Shown here: positions 54,440-62,197 of the stretch, piece after piece
Layout of the letters: each line of letters starts with the position of its first letter
Numbering within the stretch: the stretch's first letter is position 1
From: Gemmatimonadota bacterium
GTDB lineage: Bacteria > Gemmatimonadota > Gemmatimonadetes > Gemmatimonadales > Gemmatimonadaceae
Assembly: GCA_023249375.1 (NCBI GenBank)
Contig: JAHFCT010000012.1
Coordinates: 1 to 64,000 of the forward strand
Length of the DNA stretch: 64,000 nt
Direction of reading: 5' to 3'
Notes under the pieces: model-generated
The model's database searches: none
What the model saw: only the letters and a program-made list of their open reading frames with translations
What the model was told of the DNA's origin: nothing
Made by a program: the position numbers and the translations under genes

Positions 54440-54502
54440 TCCGGATTGGGGATTCCGGAATTGGGATTCGGATTTCGGAGCGCCGTGCGATTGGGGATAT
54501 GG
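54440..54502. repeat. Degenerate GGATTCCGG/GGGGAT repeat between tRNAs
   Basis: Runs of GGATTGGGGATTCCGG, ATTGGGATTCGG and GATTGGGGATATGG between tRNA-Leu and the tRNA-Gly terminator. Similar in word content to the 4896-5026 and 61274-61329 repeats. Confidence 0.55.
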
Positions 54503-54523
54503 AATAATGATACGAGTAAGACA

Positions 54524-54555
54524 GAGGGCGGGAAGCCTCTCAGCTCCCCGCCCTC
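54524..54555 (-). terminator. Hairpin after tRNA-Gly
   Basis: GAGGGCGGG (54524-54532) pairs with CCCGCCCTC (54547-54555). On the minus strand it follows tRNA-Gly by about 27 bp and is followed by TGTCTTACTC, a weak T-rich tail. Confidence 0.5.
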
Positions 54556-54581
54556 CGGCGTCTCTCATTCATTCCATCCAG

Positions 54582-54654
54582 AGCGGGAAACGGGACTCGA
54601 ACCCGCGACCCCAACCTTGGCAAGGTTGTGCTCTACCAACTGAGCTATTCCCGC
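54582..54654 (-). tRNA. tRNA-Gly (anticodon GCC)
   Basis: 73 nt. Acceptor GCGGGAA/TTCCCGC, D-arm GCTCAGTTGGTAGAGC, anticodon arm CAACC-TTGCCAA-GGTTG (anticodon GCC), T-arm GCGGGTTCGAGTCCCGT. CCA not encoded. Has its own strong promoter. Confidence 0.96.
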
Positions 54655-54663
54655 GTGCAACGC

Positions 54664-54692
54664 ATTCTAGTGGCGCACGCCAGCCGCGGCAA
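54664..54692 (-). promoter_or_regulatory. Strong promoter for tRNA-Gly
   Basis: TTGCCG (-35, 54687-54692) and TAGAAT (-10, 54664-54669), 17-bp spacer. The -10 is 9 bp from the tRNA 5' end, so the primary 5' leader would be very short. Confidence 0.7.
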
Positions 54693-54694
54693 CC

Positions 54695-54776
54695 GCCATC
54701 TACCATCTGCCGTCCACCATCTGCCAGCTACCATCTGCCATCCACCATCTGCCAGCTACCAGCTACCAGCTGCCCT
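54695..54776. repeat. Degenerate CTACCATCTGCC repeat downstream of galK
   Basis: About six to seven imperfect copies of a 10-14-bp unit (CTACCATCTGCC, CGTCCACCATCTGCC, CAGCTACCATCTGCC). It begins at the galK stop and ends at the tRNA-Gly promoter. The unit CTACCATCT is the complement of the GGTAGATGG units at 61149-61182. Confidence 0.75.
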
Positions 54777-55913
54777 TCACCCCTCCACTCTCGCCCCATC
54801 ATCCGCCGACACCACCCACGTCCGCGGCTTGCGTCCCAGCGCCTGCGCAAAATCCGACGGCATCGACTCCTGCAGCGCCAGCAGGGCGCTCGTCTCGCCA
54901 AACACCACCGCGCAGCCACCCCAGCCGGCGCCGGTGAGTCGTGCCCCCGCCACGCCCGGCGCGCGCATGGCGTACTCGACCACCCAATCGAGCTCCGCGG
55001 ATGAGCACTCGTAGTCGTTGCGCAACGACTCGTGCGACGCGATCGCCAATCGGCCGGGAAACCGTTCACCCCGCGCCAGCGTTTGCATCGTCGCACGCAC
55101 CCGCTCGCACTCGGCGATCACGTGACGCGCACGGCGACGCTGCACGTCCGGCATCTCGGCGCTCCCAAGTTGCGACATTGTCGCCGCAGCCAGCGACGGC
55201 ACGTCCGGCGTCACCACGCGAATGGCGGCGAGCGCCGCGGCGCACTCGTCGACGCGTTCCGCGTACGCCGATCCGCGCAGGCTGCGCGGGACCGCCGTAT
55301 CGACAATGAGCACCGATTCCGTGAACGGCACGGCGCGGACCGTCGCCGGATTGAACTGCATGTACAGCGCGTGGCCACGTTGGCCGCACGCCGCGGACAG
55401 CTGGTCCATCGCGCCACACGGCACGCCGACGAACTGCCGCTCGGCCTGCTGGCAGAGCAGCGCGAGCGCCACGAGATCGGTGTCGAGCCCCATCAGCGTG
55501 TGCACCGCAAAACCAAACGACACTTCGAGCGCGGCGGACGAACTGAGTCCGCTCCCCGAGGGCACATCGCTCGCCACCGCCACTTCGAGCCCCGGCACGT
55601 CGACGCCGGCGCCAATGAGCTGATCAAGCACGCCCGCGGGATAGTCGGTCCACTGGCGCTTGCGGGCCAGGCTGGCGTGATCGAGCGTCAGCACGCCGCC
55701 CGTGCCTCCCGAGTTGATGCGCGTGGTCTTCGCGCCGTCACGCAGGCGGATCGCCACCGCCGTGCGACGCTGGATGGCGATCGGCAGCGCCTCGCCGCCA
55801 TTGTAGTCGACGTGTTCGCCAATGAGGTTCACGCGCCCGGCCGCCGAGACCACGAGCGTGGGCTCGCCGCCGAATGACTTGCCGAAGTGCTGCCGAACTT
55901 CGTCGATGATCAC
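54777..55913 (-). CDS. galK: Galactokinase
   Basis: GHMP kinase that phosphorylates galactose. 378 aa, usual length. AAGRVNLIGEHVDYNGGEALP (galactokinase signature, GEHVDYN), SDVPSGSGLSSSAALEV (GHMP ATP motif, about 122-138), catalytic base Asp in CGAMDQLSAACG, and ARLTGAGWGGCAVV near the end. GTG start at 55911-55913 makes GTGA with the glycosidase stop. Suggests that the coupled glycosidase releases galactose or that both serve glycan use. Confidence 0.95.
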   Translation of the reverse strand: MIIDEVRQHFGKSFGGEPTLVVSAAGRVNLIGEHVDYNGGEALPIAIQRRTAVAIRLRDGAKTTRINSGGTGGVLTLDHASLARKRQWTDYPAGVLDQLIGAGVDVPGLEVAVASDVPSGSGLSSSAALEVSFGFAVHTLMGLDTDLVALALLCQQAERQFVGVPCGAMDQLSAACGQRGHALYMQFNPATVRAVPFTESVLIVDTAVPRSLRGSAYAERVDECAAALAAIRVVTPDVPSLAAATMSQLGSAEMPDVQRRRARHVIAECERVRATMQTLARGERFPGRLAIASHESLRNDYECSSAELDWVVEYAMRAPGVAGARLTGAGWGGCAVVFGETSALLALQESMPSDFAQALGRKPRTWVVSADDGARVEG

Positions 55914-57688
55914 GGGCGTACTCCAAAGGCGTGCACCGCATACCAGGTGGCGTACGCGAGCAACCCCGCAAGCGCCGCATCGCCGCCGCCGGACGTCGCG
56001 TTGCCCTCCGCATCAATGCGCTCGGCGGCCACGCCCAGCGACAGCGGCGCGCGCCGCAGCCACTCGAGCACCGCCGGCGCATCGGGCCCCATCAGCCGTG
56101 CGAGTTGCTGCGAGAGATGCGTGGGCGCCACCACCTTCTTGGCCGTGCGACGGTAGGTGGAGTCCGTGCGTTCAACCGCCTCGTACAGCGGCAGCCAGAG
56201 CGCCGACCCGATGGCGTCGTCCTCGTCGCTCACCTTGCCGCCGAGGTCGCTGGCAGAGACGAACGCCGACTTGGCGCCACCCGGAGCGAAGTGGCGGCGC
56301 AGTGCGGCGCGCACCCCTTCGGCATCCTGCAGCGCCTTGGCGGCCTCTTCATCCAGCGTGCGCTTGAGGCACTCGAGCGCGTACGCCACCACCGCATTGC
56401 CGTGCAGCGTGAATGGCTGCAGGGCGCGCTCCCCGCCGAGCGTCACCTCGGTGTGGTACAGCGGATGATCCTTGTCGCGGCGCGCGGTGAGATCGTCGTT
56501 GGAGACGTACAGCGTATCAGCGAGCACCGGCTCTTCGACAATGCGGTCGTCGTTGGTGTCGCGAATGTAGCGGTCCACCGCGATCGCATACGACGCGCAT
56601 CCTTCGAGCGTGAAGCCGGGTTCGAAGATGGTGCCGTCGAGGTATCGCACCCCCTGCCCGGGGGCATAGCCGTGCAGCTCGCAGGCGCGCAGGATCAGCT
56701 CGCGCGCCAGCGGCGGGTCGGCCAGTTGCACCGCGGGAATGGTCCAGCAGAGCGCTTCCCAGTCGCGAATCGTGACCCCGGCGGGATGCCAGGGCGCGCG
56801 GCTGCGCACCAGATAGTACTGCGCATCGTCGAGCCCGCGCGCCACGCCGTAGAAGTACGCGAACAGCAGGTTGCGGTTGACGAGCAGATCCAGCGACTCG
56901 GTCCCCGTGCTCTGCTCCAGCGCGCGCAACGCCTCGCGCGTGGCCTGCAACAGCGCGCGCCATCCGCGGCGCCGCATCACCGACACCGTCGCCTGCGCGC
57001 CGTCGTACTCGGGGCCGGCGCCAATGTAAAACGCGCAGTCCACGCGCGCGCCGCCGGCCACCACGAACGAACGCTCTAAGGCATAGGTCGGCGACGCCCC
57101 GTCGGTGATGGTGACCGCCGCGTCCTCGTCACTCGCGATGGCGAGCGCGGCCAACCCCGGCGCGCTGACGCCATCCAGCACCACCGTGCCGCGCGGACCC
57201 GCGCTGACGCGCGACGCATCGTCGAGCGGCCGCGGCGTGCGCACGCGGAGCTGTCGGTGCCCCAGCGTTCCTTCGAGCGAAAACGAGACGCGGCGCTCCG
57301 CCGATCCACGGTTCTCGACCGCCAGCGCGTACACGGCCCCGGCGATATCCGCATCGAGGCCGAAGGGAGCAAACAGCGTCCCGCGAATGACGAGGTCGCC
57401 GACGGTAGCCGTGAACGTCGGCAGCCAGTTGAACGCGCGCTCCCACGCGATGCCGCCCTTCGCCAGTTCAATCCGCTCCCCATCGACGGTCAGGACCGGA
57501 CGCGCCAGCGCCGGTCCATCGCCAGTGAGAAAGCCCTCGCTCCCCGCAAACTCCACCGCCGAGCGTGCGCCGCGATGCAGGAGCCCCAGGGCGTGAACCG
57601 AGCCGTCCACGGGGTGTACGCAAGGAAGCGCCATCCAGTGGTTGCCGGTGACCTGCCAGGGGATGCTCGGAAGCGACGAATCGCGCAT
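55910..57688 (-). CDS. Putative (alpha/alpha)6-barrel glycosidase
   Basis: 592 aa, no signal peptide. N-terminal beta-sandwich (about 1-210) and C-terminal helical barrel with Trp/Asp-rich loops (AGVTIRDWEALCWTIPAVQL, GCASYAIAVDRYIRDTNDD, YHTEVTLGG). This two-part form is that of glucoamylase/GH63/GH94-type enzymes; I cannot name the family or substrate. Coupled to galK, so galactoside or mixed-glycan use is a reasonable guess. Cytosolic location fits a phosphorylase or oligosaccharide hydrolase. Confidence 0.65.
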   Translation of the reverse strand: MRDSSLPSIPWQVTGNHWMALPCVHPVDGSVHALGLLHRGARSAVEFAGSEGFLTGDGPALARPVLTVDGERIELAKGGIAWERAFNWLPTFTATVGDLVIRGTLFAPFGLDADIAGAVYALAVENRGSAERRVSFSLEGTLGHRQLRVRTPRPLDDASRVSAGPRGTVVLDGVSAPGLAALAIASDEDAAVTITDGASPTYALERSFVVAGGARVDCAFYIGAGPEYDGAQATVSVMRRRGWRALLQATREALRALEQSTGTESLDLLVNRNLLFAYFYGVARGLDDAQYYLVRSRAPWHPAGVTIRDWEALCWTIPAVQLADPPLARELILRACELHGYAPGQGVRYLDGTIFEPGFTLEGCASYAIAVDRYIRDTNDDRIVEEPVLADTLYVSNDDLTARRDKDHPLYHTEVTLGGERALQPFTLHGNAVVAYALECLKRTLDEEAAKALQDAEGVRAALRRHFAPGGAKSAFVSASDLGGKVSDEDDAIGSALWLPLYEAVERTDSTYRRTAKKVVAPTHLSQQLARLMGPDAPAVLEWLRRAPLSLGVAAERIDAEGNATSGGGDAALAGLLAYATWYAVHAFGVRP

Positions 57689-57752
57689 TAGGTTTCAGGG
57701 TTGCTGGTGTAAGGTCAATTTAGCTCGTTCACGCACTCAACGCTCATTGGTG

Positions 57753-59432
57753 ATGATCGCCCGTTTCACACGCGTCGCGCTCGTGGCCGTCCTGCTGACG
57801 GCCGTCGCACATCCTGCGGCGGCGCAGCGCGCGCTGGGCATCGGTGATGACGCCTCGACGCTCCCAGCCGGCATGCTGCGGTTCACCGCCGGCTCGTTGT
57901 GGGACCGGGCCAACGAGCGGTACGACGCGGACGGCAAGCTGCGCGCGCTGGGCGCCAGCGCGAGCACTCCGGCATGGAACGGGCTCTACGATACGCGGCT
58001 CATGCTGGCCGCGCCGCTCGTGAAGTCGCTCGGCGGAGTCTCCAGCTTCGATGCGTCGCTCGGTTCACTCGCGATCGGCCGGCGCGATGCGTCGTCTGAC
58101 GGCCTCTTCGGCATCGATCTTGGACTGCTGAAGCGGCTCACCGTCGGGGCGCGCGTGCGCGTGGCGAGCCACGGCATCGAACCGAATGTCGCCCTCAACC
58201 CTCGGCTCATCGAGGGCACGATGGGACTCAACCCCGCGTGGACGAACACGGTGGCGGCCGATCGCAACGCCGTCATCGTCGCGCAGTTCGACAGCGCCGT
58301 GGTGCAGACCACGCGGCGCATCGCGCAGTGTCAGGCGGCGCCGGGCGGCACTGGCTGCACCGCGATCACCGCCAACGTCGCGGCCGCGCAGACGATCGTC
58401 GCCAACGCCGCGTCGTTCGCGACGGCGATGAATGCACTTTACGGTGGCCGCAAGAACGCCGCGGGACTGCCGTTCGTACCCGTCAGCAACAGTTCCGCAC
58501 AGAAGGCCATCGACCAGCGCGTGCTGGGCTTCCGCGATCAGTTTGTCGCGCTCGGCAACTCGGCCATTGGCACACAGGGACCGACGGGGGGTGCGCTCTT
58601 CTCAGCCGCCGACATCACCACCCTGCTCGCCGATTCCCTCTACGGCTACTACCTGCGCCCGCTGCGCACGGTGCACGCGTACGGACTTGGCGAGATATCG
58701 GTGCATCTCAAGGCGCGGCTCTTCCAGACGACGGGCGATGACTCGTCGACCATTCACGGATTCGCCGTGCGACAGAGCGCGGGCGTGACGCTGCGCCTCA
58801 ACGGCGGCTCGACGCCGCAGGCCGACGAACCATTCGCCCCGGTGACCGGCGACGATGGCAAGGGCTTCACCGTTCAATCGTTCACCGACTTGTTCTACGG
58901 TTCGCGGTACTCGGCCACCGTCGTCGTCAACTTCGCGCAGAGCCAGGCGCAGCAATACACCATGCGCCTGCCGACGTTCGAGGCTCCGTCGGTGGGAGGC
59001 GTTCCGTTCCCGCTGCTGAGCGCCGATCGCGAAGCCACGATCACGCGTACGCCCGGCTCGCGCATCGACATCGCCGTCACGCCGCGCGTGGCAATGACGC
59101 CCAACATCTGGCTTGGCGCGAGCTGGATGATGTCGCAGCAGGCGGCCGATGCGTGGACCAACGCGGCCTTCGTGACGACGCCCACGGGCGTCGCCGCCGG
59201 CCCGATTTCCGCGGCCGAGCACTGGGCCGCGGCGACTGACTGGACAGAGCAGCGCCTCTCGCTCGGCGGCACCTACTCCACCGTGAACGCGGCTCATGCG
59301 GGCAAAACGAAGCGTGCCTTCGATGTCACGTACGAACACCAGCAGACGCTGAGTGGCAGCGGCTGGCGCGTATCGCACCTCAGCCGCGACGTGGTGTCCG
59401 TGCGCTGGTACCCGCGGGCCTGGGGGCGGTAG
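57753..59432 (+). CDS. Exported outer-membrane-type protein of unknown function
   Basis: 559 aa. Signal peptide MIARFTRVALVAVLLTAV-AHPAAAQ (cleavage about residue 25). The rest is beta-rich with alternating hydrophobic residues and ends in VVSVRWYPRAWGR, aromatic-rich like a beta-barrel strand but not a strict C-terminal Phe. No family recognised. ATG at 57753; GTG one codon earlier is possible. Its 3' end overlaps the recN end by 53 bp in the convergent direction. Confidence 0.7.
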   Translation: MIARFTRVALVAVLLTAVAHPAAAQRALGIGDDASTLPAGMLRFTAGSLWDRANERYDADGKLRALGASASTPAWNGLYDTRLMLAAPLVKSLGGVSSFDASLGSLAIGRRDASSDGLFGIDLGLLKRLTVGARVRVASHGIEPNVALNPRLIEGTMGLNPAWTNTVAADRNAVIVAQFDSAVVQTTRRIAQCQAAPGGTGCTAITANVAAAQTIVANAASFATAMNALYGGRKNAAGLPFVPVSNSSAQKAIDQRVLGFRDQFVALGNSAIGTQGPTGGALFSAADITTLLADSLYGYYLRPLRTVHAYGLGEISVHLKARLFQTTGDDSSTIHGFAVRQSAGVTLRLNGGSTPQADEPFAPVTGDDGKGFTVQSFTDLFYGSRYSATVVVNFAQSQAQQYTMRLPTFEAPSVGGVPFPLLSADREATITRTPGSRIDIAVTPRVAMTPNIWLGASWMMSQQAADAWTNAAFVTTPTGVAAGPISAAEHWAAATDWTEQRLSLGGTYSTVNAAHAGKTKRAFDVTYEHQQTLSGSGWRVSHLSRDVVSVRWYPRAWGR

Positions 59433-61140
59433 GCTTCGTCGACCCGTCGAGCGTGTGCGACGGCCGCGCCGCCTGCGCGGTGGCAATCTGTTCGCGGGCG
59501 TGTGCCCGGCTCGTCGCGCTGTCGCTGTCGCCGCCGAGCATGCGCGCGATCTCTTCGACTCGCGCGTCGCCGCCCAGCACCTCGATGTCCGCGGTGGTGA
59601 CGCCGTCCTTGGCGCCCTTGTGCACGCGAATGTGGTGATGCGCGCGTGAGGCGATCTGCGGCAAGTGCGTGATGGCGAAGACCTGATGATGCGCCGCCAC
59701 GCGCCGCATCGCGTCGCCCACCTGCTGCCCGACCTTGCCGCCGATCCCCGCATCAACTTCGTCGAAGATGAGCGTCGGCACGCGGTCCACGCCCGCCAGA
59801 ATAGTCTTGAGCGCCAGCATCACGCGCGCCAGCTCACCGCCCGACGCCACGCGCGAGAGCGGCCGCGCGTCGTGCCCGACGTTGAGCGCCACGCGAAATT
59901 CCACGTCCTCCGCGCCCATCGCGCCCGTTTCAGCCCGCGCGGCAAGCGCCACGTGGAACTTGCCGTCCTCGAGCCCGAGCCCGGGGAACTGCGCCTCAAC
60001 CTCACGCGCCAGCTTGGACGCGGCCTTCTGCCGCGCCCTGCTGAGCGCGACGGCCGCTTCGCGCAGCGCGGCCTCGGCCGTCGCAACACTCTCGTCCAAT
60101 TCGCGCAGATCGAGCGCCGCGCTGTCGAGCAGTGACAGCTCGGCGCGCGCTTCGCGCCCGGTCTCGAGCGCGGCGGCAATGCTGCCGCCGTATTTCTTGA
60201 CGAGCCGGAAGATCAGGTCGCGGCGCCGCTCCACGTCCGCCAAGCGCGCCGGATCGTGTTCGATGCCATCGCCGTACGCCGCGACCTCGCGCACGAGTTC
60301 TTCGAGCGCGTAGTAGGCAGCGTCGTAAAGCTCCTGCAGGCGCGCCACGCTGGGGTCGATGCGCTGCAGCGCGGCAAGCGGTTTCTGGAGCGCGCCGAGC
60401 TGGCTAAGCACCGCCCCTTCCTCCCCCTCAATCACCGCCGCGATCTCGCCGGCAATCGCCCGCAGTTCCTCGGCGTGGCTCAGGCGGCGCGCTTCGTCGT
60501 CGAGCTTTTGCTCCTCACCCTCGATGAGCTTCGCATCCAAGAGCTCGCGCGCCACGTGCTGCAGGTAGTCGGCGCGCTTCTGCGCCGCGTCGCGGCGCGC
60601 TTTCAAATCAGCGACCGCGTGTCGCGCGCTGGCCAGCGCGCCAAACGCCTTCGCCACGGCGGCCGCATGTGTCTGTGCTCCGGCGAACGCGTCGAGGATG
60701 CGCCGCTGCGCTTCGGGGTCGAGCAGCGACTGCGCCTCGTGCTGCCCGTGCACGTTGATGAGCGCGCGCCCGATGTCGGAGAGCACCGACGCGGTGACGG
60801 CGGTGCCATTGATCCACGCCCGCGCGCGGCCGCCAGTGGTGGCCGGCACTTCGCGCTTGAGCACCAGCACGCCGTCGTCGCACTCGATGCCACGCTCGTC
60901 GAGCTGCGAGCGCAGTTCGGGCGCATCGCCCAGCTCGAACGTCCCCTCCACGAGCGCGCGATCCGCCCCCGGCCGCACCAGATCGGCCGTCGCACGTTCA
61001 CCGATGAGCAGGCCCAGCGCGCCCACGATGATCGACTTCCCCGCCCCCGTCTCGCCCGACAGCACATTCAGTCCCGGCGCCAGCGGCAGCACCACGGCGT
61101 CGATGATGGCGAAGTTGCGGATGCGAAGTTCGGTGAGCAA
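59380..61140 (-). CDS. recN: DNA repair protein RecN
   Basis: SMC-like ATPase in double-strand-break repair. 586 aa. Walker A LSGETGAGKSIIVGALGLLIG (about 28-48), long coiled-coil centre, ABC signature SRVASGGELARVMLALK, Walker B LIFDEVDAGIGG, and an Arg/Pro/Thr-rich C-terminal tail of about 40 residues whose end overlaps the outer-membrane-type gene. The only fitting start is TTG at 61138-61140 (next codons LTELRIRNFAIID, as in other RecN). No ribosome-binding site is seen: the sequence just before the start is a repeat. Confidence 0.95.
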   Translation of the reverse strand: MLTELRIRNFAIIDAVVLPLAPGLNVLSGETGAGKSIIVGALGLLIGERATADLVRPGADRALVEGTFELGDAPELRSQLDERGIECDDGVLVLKREVPATTGGRARAWINGTAVTASVLSDIGRALINVHGQHEAQSLLDPEAQRRILDAFAGAQTHAAAVAKAFGALASARHAVADLKARRDAAQKRADYLQHVARELLDAKLIEGEEQKLDDEARRLSHAEELRAIAGEIAAVIEGEEGAVLSQLGALQKPLAALQRIDPSVARLQELYDAAYYALEELVREVAAYGDGIEHDPARLADVERRRDLIFRLVKKYGGSIAAALETGREARAELSLLDSAALDLRELDESVATAEAALREAAVALSRARQKAASKLAREVEAQFPGLGLEDGKFHVALAARAETGAMGAEDVEFRVALNVGHDARPLSRVASGGELARVMLALKTILAGVDRVPTLIFDEVDAGIGGKVGQQVGDAMRRVAAHHQVFAITHLPQIASRAHHHIRVHKGAKDGVTTADIEVLGGDARVEEIARMLGGDSDSATSRAHAREQIATAQAARPSHTLDGSTKPTAPRPAGTSARTPRRG

Positions 61141-61143
61141 AGG

Positions 61144-61220
61144 ACAGATGGTAGAGGGTAGAGGGTAGATGGTAGATGGTAGTCAGCAGACGGCAGACGG
61201 CAGACGGCAGACGGCAGACG
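61144..61220. repeat. GGTAGA and CAGACGG tandem repeats at the recN start
   Basis: On the plus strand, about five GGTAGA(T/G)G units (61149-61182) are followed by five CAGACGG units with exact 7-bp period (61187-61220). It directly abuts the recN start codon. The two words recur at 54695-54776 and 12281-12362. Confidence 0.85.
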
Positions 61221-61273
61221 AAACGACGCGACCGCTCGAGTGGAAACGGAACACGCCACACCGAGGCGCTCGC

Positions 61274-61329
61274 GATCGAAATCCGGGATCGAAATCCTCA
61301 ATCCAGATCCGTGATCCCTGTCCTCAATC
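61274..61329. repeat. Degenerate CGAAATCC / GTGATCC repeat after nadK
   Basis: CGAAATCCGGGAT, CGAAATCCTCAAT, CCAGATCCGTGATCC and TGTCCTCAATC, just 4 bp past the nadK stop. Its last part is nearly equal to that at the rseP stop (about 5000-5026), in the same position and orientation relative to the gene. Confidence 0.75.
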
Positions 61330-61333
61330 GCCG

Positions 61334-62197
61334 TTACCGATCTCTGTCCACAAGCCCGCCCCATCCCATCTTCGCCCGCAACCGCCCAAAGAACGTCGTG
61401 TCGTCCATTCGCACGATGCGCACCGGCTGAGCCGAACGGCGAACGGTCAGCCGCTGGTTGGGACCCAACTTAGTTCCCACCTGTCCATCCACCGTTACCA
61501 AAACCTCCTCGGGCGCATCATCCGGCTGCACCTCGACCACGGCGTCGGGCGGCAGCACGAACGGCCGGATCGCCAGCGTGTGCGCGGCCACCGGCGTCAC
61601 GAGGATCGACTCGTGCGTCGGCTCGACAATCGGGCCGCCGGCCGACAGCGAATACGCCGTCGAGCCGGTCGGCGTCGAGATGACGATGCCATCCGCGCCG
61701 ATCATCCCGAGTTTTTCGCCATTCACCGCCAGGTCGAGCCGCAGCACGCGCGCAAATCCGCCCTTATGCAGCACCACATCGTTCAGCGCTCGCAGGCGAG
61801 GCCCGGTGGGTCCGTGCGCGTCATGCGCCTGTGCCTCGAGCGCCATGCGCTGATCGGCGGTGTATTCGCCGCGCGCGAACCGCGGCAACGCGGCGCCAAA
61901 ATCCTCGATGCGGCACGTCGTGAGGAATCCGAGCTTGCCGGTATTCACGCCGAAGACGGGCGCATCCGCGCCGTCAAGCAGCCGTGCCGCGCGCAGCAGC
62001 GTTCCATCACCGCCCAGCGCCAGCATCGCGTCCAACGCGGACGGATCGCCCAGCGCCGCGGCGCCGGTTCCGACCATCGCCAGCAGATCGGCCTCGTACG
62101 AGAGCTGCAGCCCAAGCGACGGTGCCTGCTGCGACAGATGACGCAGGAGCTCATCGAGCCCTTCGTAGCCGAGGTGCCCGATGACGCCGACGCGCAT
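61334..62197 (-). CDS. nadK: NAD kinase
   Basis: Makes NADP from NAD. 287 aa. LALGGDGTLLRAARLL (GGDG motif, about 55-70), FGVNTGKLGFLT, NDVVLHKG (NE/ND motif), and ISTPTGSTAYSLSAGGPIV. ATG at 62195-62197 overlaps the dxs stop by one base. dxs-nadK-recN is a common gene order. Confidence 0.97.
   Translation of the reverse strand: MRVGVIGHLGYEGLDELLRHLSQQAPSLGLQLSYEADLLAMVGTGAAALGDPSALDAMLALGGDGTLLRAARLLDGADAPVFGVNTGKLGFLTTCRIEDFGAALPRFARGEYTADQRMALEAQAHDAHGPTGPRLRALNDVVLHKGGFARVLRLDLAVNGEKLGMIGADGIVISTPTGSTAYSLSAGGPIVEPTHESILVTPVAAHTLAIRPFVLPPDAVVEVQPDDAPEEVLVTVDGQVGTKLGPNQRLTVRRSAQPVRIVRMDDTTFFGRLRAKMGWGGLVDRDR

Noticed and set aside
52706-54643. 645-codon plus-strand open frame over the PAS kinase and both tRNAs
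   Set aside because: It runs through two tRNA genes and a terminator and shows no domain.
61144-61220. Possible CRISPR array at the CAGACGG repeats
   Set aside because: The repeat unit is 7 bp with no spacers and no cas genes nearby.
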